Source: Marinobacter sp050379415 (GTDB taxonomy: Bacteria; Pseudomonadota; Gammaproteobacteria; Pseudomonadales; Oleiphilaceae). From it: DNA of 64,000 bases. The translations under genes were made by a program, and so were the position numbers. The notes beneath the pieces are model-generated. The model did no database searches. It saw only the letters and a program-made list of their open reading frames with translations, and was not told where the DNA came from. The DNA is taken from positions 248,001-312,000 of the forward strand of contig NZ_JBNRLS010000001.1 in the NCBI RefSeq assembly GCF_050379415.1, given 5' to 3'. Shown piece by piece: positions 33,364-43,106 of the stretch. Position 1 is the first letter of the stretch, and each line of letters begins with the position of its first letter.

Positions 33364-34149
33364 ATGTCCGCTGATTTCAGTATTGTCTGGCTGGGCACCC
33401 TTGCCAGTCTCTTCGCCGGCCTGGCCACAGGAGTTGGCGCTCTGGCAATCTTCCTGGTTCGCACCATCACCCACAGGCTTCAGGACGGCATGCTGGCTGC
33501 AGCGGCCGGCGTCATGCTGGCAGCCTCCTTCTTCTCGCTCCTGCTTCCGGGGCTGGACTACGGCGAGGAAATCACCGGCCACACCTGGAGCGCCGCGCTC
33601 ATCGTGATCGTCGGCATCCTGTCCGGCGCCGCTGCCCTGCTCTATGTCCACCAGAAACTCCCGCATCAACACTTCGAGCTTGGCCGGGAGGGCTCGAAAG
33701 CTTCCTATATCCGTGGGATATGGCTCTTTATCGTTGCCATTACCCTGCATAATTTCCCCGAGGGCATGGCGGTTGGTGTCGGCTTTGCCGGTGGCGATGT
33801 GCGTAATGGTTATGTCCTGGCCACCGGTATCGGCCTGCAGAATGTTCCCGAGGGGCTGGCCGTCGCCTTTTCCCTCCTGGCCATCGACTACTCCCGTCCC
33901 AAGGCCTTCGGAATTGCAGTGCTGACCGGGCTGGCCGAACCACTGGGGGGCCTGTTCGGAGCCACTCTGGTCTGGCTGGCGGAGCCACTCATGCCCTGGA
34001 CCCTGGGCTTCGCGGCGGGCGCGATGTTGTTCATCATCAGCAATGAGATCATTCCGGAGACCCATCACCGGCAGTGGAAAATCATGTCTACCTTCTGCCT
34101 GCTGGCCGGTTTCGTCGTGATGATGTTCCTCGACGCCACTCTGGGTTAG
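33364..34149 (+). CDS. ZIP family divalent metal transporter
   Basis: A 261-residue membrane protein with eight predicted helices. The metal-site helices are present: ITLHNFPEGMAVGVGF in the fourth and GIGLQNVPEGLAVAFSLL in the fifth. A short charged cytoplasmic loop (HQKLPHQHFELGREG) contains His residues typical of ZIPs. It is most like ZupT/GufA members, which import zinc or iron. The stop overlaps that of the convergent LysR gene by three bases or so. Confidence 0.92.
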   Translation: MSADFSIVWLGTLASLFAGLATGVGALAIFLVRTITHRLQDGMLAAAAGVMLAASFFSLLLPGLDYGEEITGHTWSAALIVIVGILSGAAALLYVHQKLPHQHFELGREGSKASYIRGIWLFIVAITLHNFPEGMAVGVGFAGGDVRNGYVLATGIGLQNVPEGLAVAFSLLAIDYSRPKAFGIAVLTGLAEPLGGLFGATLVWLAEPLMPWTLGFAAGAMLFIISNEIIPETHHRQWKIMSTFCLLAGFVVMMFLDATLG

Positions 34150-35057
34150 GCAGCCGCAGGCAACCCCCAGACCCCGGCCAGTGCCTCAAGCGCCTCGGCA
34201 ATCAGGGGCTCGCCCTCGCGGTCCCGTTGCCAGATAAAGCTCAGGGCACAAGGCAATTGCAGGCCTTGCACCACAATCAGACCCCGCTCCTGTCGCTCGG
34301 CCATGGCCAGGGCATCCCGCGCCAGACTCAGGCCCACTCCCGCCCGCACCAGGTCCAGCATGCAGGCCTCCTGGTCCACCTGCGCGACACCGTGCGGCGC
34401 GAGCCCCAAAGGATCAAGTATGCTGCGGAGCAACCGGTGATGCACCGAATCCTCGGGCGTGACGATCCACGGCAGGGCAGCCAATGCCTCCCACTCTGTG
34501 GAAGCCACCCTGTTGCCCCAACCGGCGGGGGCAACCACATAGTAATGAAACTGGGCCAGCTCACGGTGGGCAACTTCCGGAACCGATGCCCCGGGACCGA
34601 CCCCCGGTGGGGCCAGGAAAAAACCGACATCCAGTCTGCCATCGCGGACCTGGTCCAGCACACTGCCGCTCATACCCTGCCTCAATTCGGTCTCCAGCTG
34701 CGGCGCCCGCTCAACCAACCGATGCAGGAACGCACCAAGGCGGATGAACTCCGGATCGACAATCGTGCCAATCTTCAGCCGACCCCGGAGCGTGCTGTGC
34801 AGGGCGCGGGCGCTCTGCCCGAATGCCGCCATCGCCGCCAGTGCTTTTTCAGCCGACGGCAACAGCGCCTGACCATCGGGGGTCAGCACCAGCCCCTGGG
34901 GCTTGCGCAGAAACAGTTTCAGATCGAGCTCGTCCTGCAACTGTTTGAGCTTGAGGCTGACTGCCGGCTGGGTCAGGTGCAGGCGCTCGGCGGCACGGGA
35001 AACGCTGCCCTCACGGGCAACGGTCACGAACGCCCGGAGGCTCTGTAATGGATGCAT
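34146..35057 (-). CDS. LysR family transcriptional regulator
   Basis: A 303-residue LysR regulator from the ATG at 35057; eleven codons upstream of it are not conserved. The N-terminal helix-turn-helix is FVTVAREGSVSRAAERLHLTQPAVSLKLKQLQ, and the effector domain begins near RGRLKIGTIVDPEF. It is divergent from mmsA, with a 6-bp dyad (ATATAA-N7-TTATAT) 24 bases before its own start. It is therefore likely to regulate the mmsA-GMC dehydrogenase operon. Confidence 0.92.
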   Translation of the reverse strand: MHPLQSLRAFVTVAREGSVSRAAERLHLTQPAVSLKLKQLQDELDLKLFLRKPQGLVLTPDGQALLPSAEKALAAMAAFGQSARALHSTLRGRLKIGTIVDPEFIRLGAFLHRLVERAPQLETELRQGMSGSVLDQVRDGRLDVGFFLAPPGVGPGASVPEVAHRELAQFHYYVVAPAGWGNRVASTEWEALAALPWIVTPEDSVHHRLLRSILDPLGLAPHGVAQVDQEACMLDLVRAGVGLSLARDALAMAERQERGLIVVQGLQLPCALSFIWQRDREGEPLIAEALEALAGVWGLPAAA

Positions 35058-35080
35058 GGGAAACCCGCTCCTTCCACGTG

Positions 35081-35099
35081 ATATAAACAAAGCTTATAT
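35081..35099. promoter_or_regulatory. dyad, candidate LysR operator
   Basis: ATATAA and TTATAT are perfect inverted 6-mers separated by seven bases (ACAAAGC). They fit the T-N11-A pattern of LysR binding sites (ATAAACAAAGCTTAT). The location between a LysR gene and mmsA supports a regulatory role; no binding data exist. Confidence 0.5.
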
Positions 35100-35245
35100 T
35101 CAGGTTTTAAAAATCTCAATTGATCCGGGCTTCGATCCGCTCTAGCCTGAATGGTTAATTATCGAACAAACGCCACCCGTTCGGGCTTCATGCACCCGGT
35201 TCCGGCGACTGCCGGCGGTTCAATGCAACAACAAAGGGCTTTCCC

Positions 35246-36757
<1,512 letters not shown>

Positions 36758-36795
36758 GTGGCGTGAGCAAGAAAAATACAGAGCGGGAGAATGCC

Positions 36796-38469
36796 ATGTC
36801 CGACAACAACAAGGCACAGGGACACGCGCAGAGTTTCGATTACATCATCGTGGGGGCCGGCACCGCCGGCTGCCTGCTGGCCAACCGCCTCAGCGCCAAC
36901 CCGGACAACCGGGTACTGCTGATCGAGGCCGGTGGCCGCGACAACTACCACTGGATCCATATCCCCGTGGGGTACCTGTACTGCATCGACAATCCGCGCA
37001 CGGACTGGCGCTTCCGCACAGAACCGGATCCCGGCCTGAATGGCCGGTCCCTGATCTATCCCCGTGGCAAAACCCTGGGGGGCTGCTCCAGCATCAATGG
37101 CATGCTCTACATCCGCGGTCAGGCACGGGACTATGACCACTGGGCGGAGGTTACCGGAGAAGACGCCTGGACCTGGGACAATTGCCTGCCGGATTTCATG
37201 CGCCATGAAGACCATTACCGACTGGATGATGGCGGGGATGCCGACGAGGATCACCGCAAATATCACGGCAGCGGTGGTGAATGGCGGGTGGAACACCAGC
37301 GCCTGAAGTGGAAGGTTCTGGAGGACTTTGCCACGGCCTGCGTGGAAGCCGGCATTCCGAGAACCCGGGATTTCAACCGGGGGGACAATGAAGGGGTCGA
37401 CTATTTCGAGGTGAACCAGCGTTCCGGGTGGCGCTGGAACACCTCCAAGGCGTTCCTCAAGGAAGCGGAGAAACGTCCCAACCTGACACTTTGGCACTCG
37501 ACCCACGTGCTTGGACTGGAGACAGAGACCAACGGATCTCAACCCCGTTGCACTGGCGTTCGGGTCGAGCGCCCCGGCGAGGGAGAGGTGCTCGCCCGGG
37601 CAGAACGGGAGGTCATCCTCTCGGCCGGTGCCATTGGTTCGCCCCAACTTCTGCAGCTGTCCGGCATCGGTCCGGCGGACCTTCTCAAAGAGCATGACAT
37701 TCCGGTGGTCCACGACCTGCCTGGCGTGGGCGAAAACCTTCAGGATCACCTGCAGATCCGTTCTGTTTACAAGGTGAAAGGGGCCAATACTCTTAACACC
37801 ATGGCCAACTCGCTGATCGGCAAGGCCCGCATCGGCCTGGAATACCTGATTTCCCGTTCCGGCCCCATGAGCATGGCGCCGTCACAATTGTGCCTGTTCA
37901 CGCGCAGTTCAGAGGAATACCGGCATGCCAACATCGAGTATCATGTCCAGCCCCTGAGCCTGGACGCCTTCGGTCAGCCGTTGCACGATTTCCCGGCGAT
38001 TACTGCCAGCGTGTGCAACCTGAACCCGACCAGCCGCGGCACCGTGCGTATCCGAAGCAGGGATCCGAAACAGGCCCCGGCCATTGCCCCCAATTATCTG
38101 AGTACACCGGAGGACCGGAAAGTGGCTGCAGATTCGCTCAGAGTAACGCGGCGCATTGCCGAGCAGCCGGCCTTCGCCAGGTACCAGCCCGAAGAATACA
38201 AACCCGGCATGCAGTATCAGACCGACGAGGAACTGACCAAACTGGCCGGGGATATCGGCACCACCATTTTCCATCCGGTGGGCACTACCCGCATGGGACG
38301 GCCCGACGATGAAAACGCTGTGGTAGATCCGCATCTCCGGGTTCGGGGTGTAACCGGCCTGCGCGTCGTGGATGCCGGCGTCATGCCGACCATTACCAGC
38401 GGCAACACCAACTCCCCCACCCTGATGATCGCGGAAAAGGCTGCCCGCTGGATTCTGGCCGGGGAGTAA
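36796..38469 (+). CDS. GMC family FAD-dependent alcohol/choline dehydrogenase-like oxidoreductase
   Basis: A 557-residue flavoenzyme. The N-terminal FAD loop is YIIVGAGTAGCLLANRL, followed by the ribose-binding LLIEAGG and GMC signature 1 (YPRGKTLGGCSSINGMLYIRG). Signature 2 is GAIGSPQLLQLSGIGP. The C-terminal active site includes HPVGTTRMG and ITSGNTNSPTLMIAEKAA. It oxidises an alcohol to an aldehyde; choline is only one possible substrate. Co-transcription with mmsA suggests it may oxidise 3-hydroxyisobutyrate or another alcohol that yields a semialdehyde. ATG at 36796 has GGGAGA eight bases upstream; the longer frame overlapping mmsA is an artefact. Confidence 0.9.
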   Translation: MSDNNKAQGHAQSFDYIIVGAGTAGCLLANRLSANPDNRVLLIEAGGRDNYHWIHIPVGYLYCIDNPRTDWRFRTEPDPGLNGRSLIYPRGKTLGGCSSINGMLYIRGQARDYDHWAEVTGEDAWTWDNCLPDFMRHEDHYRLDDGGDADEDHRKYHGSGGEWRVEHQRLKWKVLEDFATACVEAGIPRTRDFNRGDNEGVDYFEVNQRSGWRWNTSKAFLKEAEKRPNLTLWHSTHVLGLETETNGSQPRCTGVRVERPGEGEVLARAEREVILSAGAIGSPQLLQLSGIGPADLLKEHDIPVVHDLPGVGENLQDHLQIRSVYKVKGANTLNTMANSLIGKARIGLEYLISRSGPMSMAPSQLCLFTRSSEEYRHANIEYHVQPLSLDAFGQPLHDFPAITASVCNLNPTSRGTVRIRSRDPKQAPAIAPNYLSTPEDRKVAADSLRVTRRIAEQPAFARYQPEEYKPGMQYQTDEELTKLAGDIGTTIFHPVGTTRMGRPDDENAVVDPHLRVRGVTGLRVVDAGVMPTITSGNTNSPTLMIAEKAARWILAGE

Positions 38470-38509
38470 TCCGCCAACCAGTTGCAATTGAAAGGTTTTT
38501 TGGCAGAGG

Positions 38510-38533
38510 CAGGCTGCTACACTGGGCAGCCTG
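38510..38533 (+). other. hairpin between GMC dehydrogenase and lysE-like gene
   Basis: An 8-bp stem, CAGGCTGC / GCAGCCTG, with an 8-base loop lies 41 bases after the GMC dehydrogenase stop. It is followed by TTCTGATAGC without a T-run, so it is a weak terminator or attenuator at best. Confidence 0.4.
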
Positions 38534-38559
38534 TTCTGATAGCAAAGGATTGATCTGCC

Positions 38560-39180
38560 ATGACCCTCGCCACCTGGCTAACCGTTGTGACCATCTGCAT
38601 CCTGGGTGCCATGTCCCCGGGCCCATCGCTGGCGCTGGTTCTCAAGCAGACATTGAGTGGTGGCCGCAGAAATGGCGTGATTACTGCCCTGTCCCACGGG
38701 GTCGGCGTCGGCATCTATGCGTTTCTGAGTATTCTGGGGCTGGCAGCCGTGATCACAGCCTCTCCGGCGGCGTTCGCGGTTCTGCAATGGGGCGGTGCCG
38801 CCTACCTCGCCTGGCTGGGCGTCAGGGGGCTGATGGCCCGGCGTCCGGAAAGCGATGAACTACCCGATGCCCCGACCACCCAGAGCGCGGCCCGGGACGG
38901 CTTCCTGATTGCCTTCTTCAATCCGAAAATCGCTGTCTTCTTCCTGGCCCTGTTCAGCCAGGTGGTCGGCACCGACACCAGCCTGCTGGCGAAATTCGGC
39001 TATGCCGCCACGGCGCTTATCATTGACACCAGCTGGTACCTGATCGTGGCCTGGCTGTTCTCCAATCCCCGCTGGCTGGATGCACTCCGGCAGAGGGCAG
39101 TCTGGTTCGAGCGGGTTTTCGGTGCAGTCCTGATAGGTCTGGCCGGCCGCCTGGTGGTGGGAATCCTCAACGGGAAATAA
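38560..39180 (+). CDS. LysE family amino acid exporter
   Basis: A 206-residue membrane protein with the LysE/RhtB pattern of about six helices. The signature first loop is MSPGPSLALVLKQTLSGGRRNG, followed by HGVGVGIYAFLSILGLA, the mid-helix GGAAYLAWLGVRGLMARR, and FLIAFFNPKIAVFFLALFSQ. It would export an amino acid or homoserine-like compound. It follows the GMC dehydrogenase gene by 90 bases with a hairpin between, so co-transcription is uncertain. It converges on the NAD(P)-binding oxidoreductase gene five bases later. Confidence 0.92.
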   Translation: MTLATWLTVVTICILGAMSPGPSLALVLKQTLSGGRRNGVITALSHGVGVGIYAFLSILGLAAVITASPAAFAVLQWGGAAYLAWLGVRGLMARRPESDELPDAPTTQSAARDGFLIAFFNPKIAVFFLALFSQVVGTDTSLLAKFGYAATALIIDTSWYLIVAWLFSNPRWLDALRQRAVWFERVFGAVLIGLAGRLVVGILNGK

Positions 39181-39185
39181 GCCGG

Positions 39186-39857
39186 TCAACCCGCCAGGGC
39201 GACAATGTCCGGGTATTCCCTGACCTGAACCACACGCTCAGCCGGTTCCGCCGACGATACCCCGCACACTTCGTTCACCATGGCCTCGGCCACGGTCTCC
39301 GCCTTGATCGCCCGGTATTTGTCGAGGGGTCCGATCAGCACCCGATTCACCAGTGGCATGGCCATCTGGCCCAGCTCCTCGCCTCCCCGGTGCTCCTGGC
39401 GATTGCCCAGCAGCAGGCTCGGGTGGTAGATCGAGAGGTAGGGAAAATCCAGATCCCGGACCGCATCCTCCAGCTCCCCCTTCACCCGGTTATAGAAAAT
39501 GGTGGATGAGGAAGAGGCGCCAATGGCGGACATCAGAATCAGGGACTTCGCACCCTGTTCCCGCGCCAGCTTGGCCGCGGCCAGCGCATAACCGTAATCC
39601 ACTTTCCGGAAGTTCTCCTGGGAACCGGCTTTCTTGATGGTGGTTCCCAGGCAGCAAATGAGGGCATCCACCGCAAACATATCGGCATGGGCGGTGAGAT
39701 CATCAAAGTTCACCACATGCTGGTCCAGCTTCGGATGTTCCACCGACACCGGTTTGCGCACCGGCACGACCACTTTGCTGATCGCTTCCCGGCTCAGCAA
39801 CTGCTGCACCACCAGACCGCCGGTCAACCCGGTCGCCCCCAGCACCATGACGTTCAT
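39186..39857 (-). CDS. NAD(P)-binding atypical SDR oxidoreductase (HTATIP2/TIP30-like)
   Basis: A 223-residue Rossmann protein. The dinucleotide loop is VMVLGATGLTGGLVVQQLL, followed by VVPVRKPVS. Further motifs are ALICCLGTTIKKAGSQENFRKVD, SLILMSAIGASSSSTIFYNRVKG and YLSIYHPSLLLGNR, with the Tyr-x-x-x-Lys of SDRs as YNRVKGE. It resembles the TIP30/YbjT group; the substrate is unknown. Start is the ATG at 39857 with GGGAGA nine bases upstream; the 25 codons before it are not family-like. It ends convergent with the LysE-like gene. Confidence 0.85.
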   Translation of the reverse strand: MNVMVLGATGLTGGLVVQQLLSREAISKVVVPVRKPVSVEHPKLDQHVVNFDDLTAHADMFAVDALICCLGTTIKKAGSQENFRKVDYGYALAAAKLAREQGAKSLILMSAIGASSSSTIFYNRVKGELEDAVRDLDFPYLSIYHPSLLLGNRQEHRGGEELGQMAMPLVNRVLIGPLDKYRAIKAETVAEAMVNEVCGVSSAEPAERVVQVREYPDIVALAG

Positions 39858-39922
39858 GCCGCGTTTCTCCCTGATCTTGTTTTTGGAATGCACGGCGTAA
39901 AGTCTATCAGTCGGACGGATAT

Positions 39923-39949
39923 AAAAAAGCACCGGGCAGGGCCCGGTGC
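39923..39949 (-). terminator. intrinsic terminator of the tctCBA operon
   Basis: Read on the minus strand, a 9-bp GC stem (GCACCGGGC / GCCCGGTGC, 3-base loop) is followed by six T residues. It is 45 bases downstream of the tctA stop and just upstream of the next minus-strand gene start. It is therefore a typical Rho-independent end of the transporter operon. Confidence 0.9.
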
Positions 39950-39993
39950 AAAGACTGACAACAGATCGTCAGGTGGGAGCAATAAGGTTTCCG

Positions 39994-41520
39994 TCAGTCG
40001 CTGACGGGAGATTCTTTCATGGCCGCGTTGATGCGTCGGCGCAGGAGCGGACCAACCAGGTAAGGCAGCACCAGACCAAGGCCGGCAACGATCCAGAGCC
40101 CCATGGCCAGCGGGCTGCCCCAGAGGATGCTCCAGTCTCCGTCCGAAAGCACCATGGCATGGCCCAGGTTTTTCTCCATCTCCGGCCCCAGCAGCAGGCC
40201 GAGTATGATCGGCACCAGGGGAATTTCCAGCTTGCGCAGGAAGTAACCGGCCACACCAAAGGCCACCATGAAGTAAAGGTCGAAGGTGCTGTGGCTGATG
40301 GAGTAGATGCCCACAAACGCGACCATGGTGACGATCGGCAGCAGGTACATCGGCGGCACCGACAGCAGCTTCACGAAGAAGCCCACCAGGGGGATATTGA
40401 GTACCAGCAGAAGCACGTTGCCAATGAGAAGGGCGGCAATGACACCCCAGACGATGTCGGCGTTCTGGGTAAACATCAGCGGACCCGGCGTGATGTTCAG
40501 GGAGATCAGCATCGCCAGCAGCACAGCGGTGGTACCGCTGCCGGGAACCCCCAAAGTCAGCATCGGCACGAGGGCTCCGGAGGAGGCACCGTTGTTGCCG
40601 GCCTCCGGCGCCACCACACCGCGGATATCGCCCTCACCGAACTTGCCTTTCTTGCCAACCACCTGCTTCTCCAGGGTATAGCTGATGAAGCTGCCCAGAG
40701 AGGCGCCGGCCCCCGGCAACACGCCGGAGATAAAGCCCAGGATACCGCCCCGCAGTTGCGTCGGGATGGTGGTCACCAGCTCTTTCAGACTCAGACTGAG
40801 CTTGCCGACGGACATTTTCTCCCGGCCGCCGCCCATGCGATGCTCCACGAAGAACAACAGCTCGGAGATGGCAAACAGGCCCACGATCGCCAGGATGAAA
40901 TCGATGCCTTCGTACAGCTCCAGCACGCCGAAAGTATAGCGCTGGGTGCCGGTGGAGATATCGATACCCACCGTGGAGATCATGATGCCCAGGGTCGCAG
41001 CCACCACTGTTTTCATCGGGTTCTTTCCGGTGATTCCGCCAAGGGTGGCGAACGCCAGCAGGAACAGGGCAAAGTATTCAGCCGGCCCGAAGGTCAGGGC
41101 AAATTTCGCCAGTACCGGCGCCAGCATGATCAGGCCGATAGTACCGATCAGACCACCCGCGAACGAGGCGATGGCTGATACGGCAAGGGCATCCGCTGCC
41201 CGGCCCTTCTGCGCCATCGGATAACCGTCGAGACAGGTCATCATTGCCGGCTCATCACCGGGAATGTTGAGCAGGATCGAGGAGATCCGCCCGCCATACA
41301 TGGCACCGGCATAGACTGCGGTCAGCAGGATCATTGCCGTCTCCGGGGGCAGTCCCAGAGTGAATGCCAATGGGATCAGGATGGCAACGCCGTTGGCCGG
41401 GCCCAACCCGGGCAAACACCCGATCAGCGTCCCTACGAATGCCCCGAACAGGGCATACATGAGGTTATAGGGGGTCAGCGCAACGGCGAACCCCTCCATG
41501 AGAAAGCCGAGGGTTTCCAT
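39994..41520 (-). CDS. tctA: tripartite tricarboxylate transporter, large membrane subunit TctA
   Basis: A 508-residue membrane protein with ten to twelve helices. Family markers are the duplicated Gly/Pro motifs GTLIGCLPGLGPANGVAILIP and GFISGVLPGAGASLGSFISY. Others are AMYGGRISSILLNIPGDEPA and EAGNNGASSGALVPMLTLGVPGS. Start ATG at 41520 overlaps the tctB stop by one base (TGATG). A longer upstream frame, antisense-free but lacking family similarity, is rejected. With TctB and TctC it imports citrate or another carboxylate using the ion gradient. Confidence 0.95.
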   Translation of the reverse strand: METLGFLMEGFAVALTPYNLMYALFGAFVGTLIGCLPGLGPANGVAILIPLAFTLGLPPETAMILLTAVYAGAMYGGRISSILLNIPGDEPAMMTCLDGYPMAQKGRAADALAVSAIASFAGGLIGTIGLIMLAPVLAKFALTFGPAEYFALFLLAFATLGGITGKNPMKTVVAATLGIMISTVGIDISTGTQRYTFGVLELYEGIDFILAIVGLFAISELLFFVEHRMGGGREKMSVGKLSLSLKELVTTIPTQLRGGILGFISGVLPGAGASLGSFISYTLEKQVVGKKGKFGEGDIRGVVAPEAGNNGASSGALVPMLTLGVPGSGTTAVLLAMLISLNITPGPLMFTQNADIVWGVIAALLIGNVLLLVLNIPLVGFFVKLLSVPPMYLLPIVTMVAFVGIYSISHSTFDLYFMVAFGVAGYFLRKLEIPLVPIILGLLLGPEMEKNLGHAMVLSDGDWSILWGSPLAMGLWIVAGLGLVLPYLVGPLLRRRINAAMKESPVSD

Positions 41521-41966
41521 CAGTTCACCTCCAGCAAGCCCGCGGGCAGGCTCAGGGACAGGCCGTAGTTGAACAGCACGAATACCACTACCGCGCTGAT
41601 CAGCCCGGTCAGGAAGGCCCGCTTCGGCGCCGCGCCCATGCGCCAGCTCAGGGTACCCACTGCCAGGGTGGTGGCGATGATGAAGCCCAACGGCTCGAGC
41701 AGCAGGGCATAGACGATGAGCACCACCACCGAGACCACCAGCTCCAGGGCCGATTTGCCGATCGGCCAATGGGCATCCGGATCCGGCTTGATCATCAGAT
41801 ACAGGCTGCCTGCCACCAGTACCACTGACAGGATGGTCGGGAAGGTTTCGGGGCCCACACTCTCGGCGCCGCCGAATGGCTCGGGCCACTGTTGGGCGGC
41901 CCAGCCATAGGCGACTGCGAGGACCAGAAGGCCCAGGCCGAGTATGCGATCACCGAAGCCCGTCAT
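41520..41966 (-). CDS. tctB: tripartite tricarboxylate transporter, small membrane subunit TctB
   Basis: A 148-residue protein with four membrane helices (for example ILGLGLLVLAVAYGWAAQQ and VVSVVVLIVYALLLEPLGFI). The order of helices and the ETFPTILSVVLVAGSLYL segment are typical of TctB. It overlaps tctC upstream by four bases (ATGA) and tctA downstream by one base. The three subunits are therefore translationally coupled. Confidence 0.92.
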   Translation of the reverse strand: MTGFGDRILGLGLLVLAVAYGWAAQQWPEPFGGAESVGPETFPTILSVVLVAGSLYLMIKPDPDAHWPIGKSALELVVSVVVLIVYALLLEPLGFIIATTLAVGTLSWRMGAAPKRAFLTGLISAVVVFVLFNYGLSLSLPAGLLEVN

Positions 41967-42940
41967 TTCAGCAACCCGATTTCGCGAGACAGCTTCTCGA
42001 TGTCCTGCACCTGGTTACGGACAAACTCGTCAAACTGGTCCGCCGGTGGGTGGAACGGGATCAGGCCGTTGCTCTTCATGACCTTCTTCCATTCCTCGCT
42101 CGCGTACAGGGTGTCCACGGCCTCGACCCAGTATTGCTTGGCTGCTTCGTCAGCCCCCTTGGGCATATAGAAACCGCGCCAATTCGGGCCGACGGCGTCA
42201 ATCCCCTGTTCTTTCGCAGTGGGGATATCACTGAACTTGCCCGGCAGGCGCTCGTCCGCCAGAACGGCCAGCACGCGCAAGTCACCGGACTCCATGAAAC
42301 CGGTAGCCTCGGAAATATCACCGGTGAAGGCATCGACCTGACCACCCACTACCTGGGTCATGGCCTCACCGCCGTTGTTGTAGGAGAGGTAGGGAATGGA
42401 CGGCAGCTTGTCTGCGCCCGCCGCCTTGGCCGCAATCAGCACCTTCAGGTGATCCCAGCCACCCCGGGCGCTGCCACCGGCAAACTTGACGGATTTGGGA
42501 TTGGCTTTCACGGCATCCATCAGATCGTTGAGGTTCTGGAACCCGGAATCCTTACCGACAGCGATGATGCCGTAATCCGCGCCCAGCGCACCGACCCAGG
42601 TCACCATATCGGCGTTCATGCCCGGAAACTGTTTCTGGGCCAGACGGGTGGTGGTTGCGGTGGATGCCGCCACCAGCAGTTTGTTGTCTTCTGCACGCTT
42701 GCTCACGGTGTGGGCATAGGCCACGCCACCGCCGGCACCTGCCATGTTTATGGTCTGAACGGTACCTTCTACCAGGCCCAGGTCCTGCATCACGTTGCCG
42801 ACACTGCGACAGGTGAAATCCCAGCCGCCACCGGGATCAGCCGGGGCGAGACATTCCACTTTTCCGGAGGGCTGCCAGGCCATGGCAGACATGGAGACGG
42901 CTGCAGCCGCCACGAAGGACAGGGTTCGCTTGATAAACAT
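41963..42940 (-). CDS. tctC: tripartite tricarboxylate transporter, periplasmic binding protein TctC
   Basis: A 325-residue periplasmic substrate-binding protein. Signal peptide: FIKRTLSFVAAAAVSMSAMA. The mature part has the TctC signature VECLAPADPGGGWDFTCRSV. It continues with INMAGAGGGVAYA, VKFAGGSARGGWDHLKVLI, YLSYNNGGEAMTQVVGGQVDA and GPNWRGFYMPKGADEAA. Start is the ATG at 42940, with GAGGTGA six bases upstream. It is the first gene of the operon and the substrate specificity component. The substrate is probably a tri- or dicarboxylate, given the CitA-type kinase encoded divergently. Confidence 0.94.
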   Translation of the reverse strand: MFIKRTLSFVAAAAVSMSAMAWQPSGKVECLAPADPGGGWDFTCRSVGNVMQDLGLVEGTVQTINMAGAGGGVAYAHTVSKRAEDNKLLVAASTATTTRLAQKQFPGMNADMVTWVGALGADYGIIAVGKDSGFQNLNDLMDAVKANPKSVKFAGGSARGGWDHLKVLIAAKAAGADKLPSIPYLSYNNGGEAMTQVVGGQVDAFTGDISEATGFMESGDLRVLAVLADERLPGKFSDIPTAKEQGIDAVGPNWRGFYMPKGADEAAKQYWVEAVDTLYASEEWKKVMKSNGLIPFHPPADQFDEFVRNQVQDIEKLSREIGLLK

Positions 42941-43061
42941 TGTTGTCACCTCAATCAGCTTGTTTTTGTCATCACTCCCGAGGCAGGACCGGTCCCTGGC
43001 GTTGGCAGACCAGAGGAGTGAATGAACGCAGATTAATAGGTGAAACCCGAGACACTGAAGC

Positions 43062-43106
43062 TTGTGCACGTAATGCCTTTAAAGAGCGTTAAGGGTATTT
43101 TGTGCA
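43062..43106. promoter_or_regulatory. paired TTGTGCA direct repeats upstream of tctC / sensor kinase
   Basis: TTGTGCA occurs at 43062-43068 and 43100-43106, 38 bases apart in the same orientation. Both are followed by an A/T-rich tail (CGTAA and TAAAG). The repeats lie in the divergent region of the tct operon and its two-component system, so they are candidate binding sites for the response regulator. The second repeat covers the GTG at 43102. Confidence 0.35.

Noticed and set aside
39946..41178. 410-codon open frame on the plus strand across tctA
   Set aside because: It is antisense to a clear transporter gene, is rich in His, Gln and Arg as expected from the reverse of a GC-rich membrane gene, and has no recognisable domain.
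41876..43021. 381-codon plus-strand frame across tctB and tctC
   Set aside because: Antisense to clear TctB and TctC genes, with no recognisable product.
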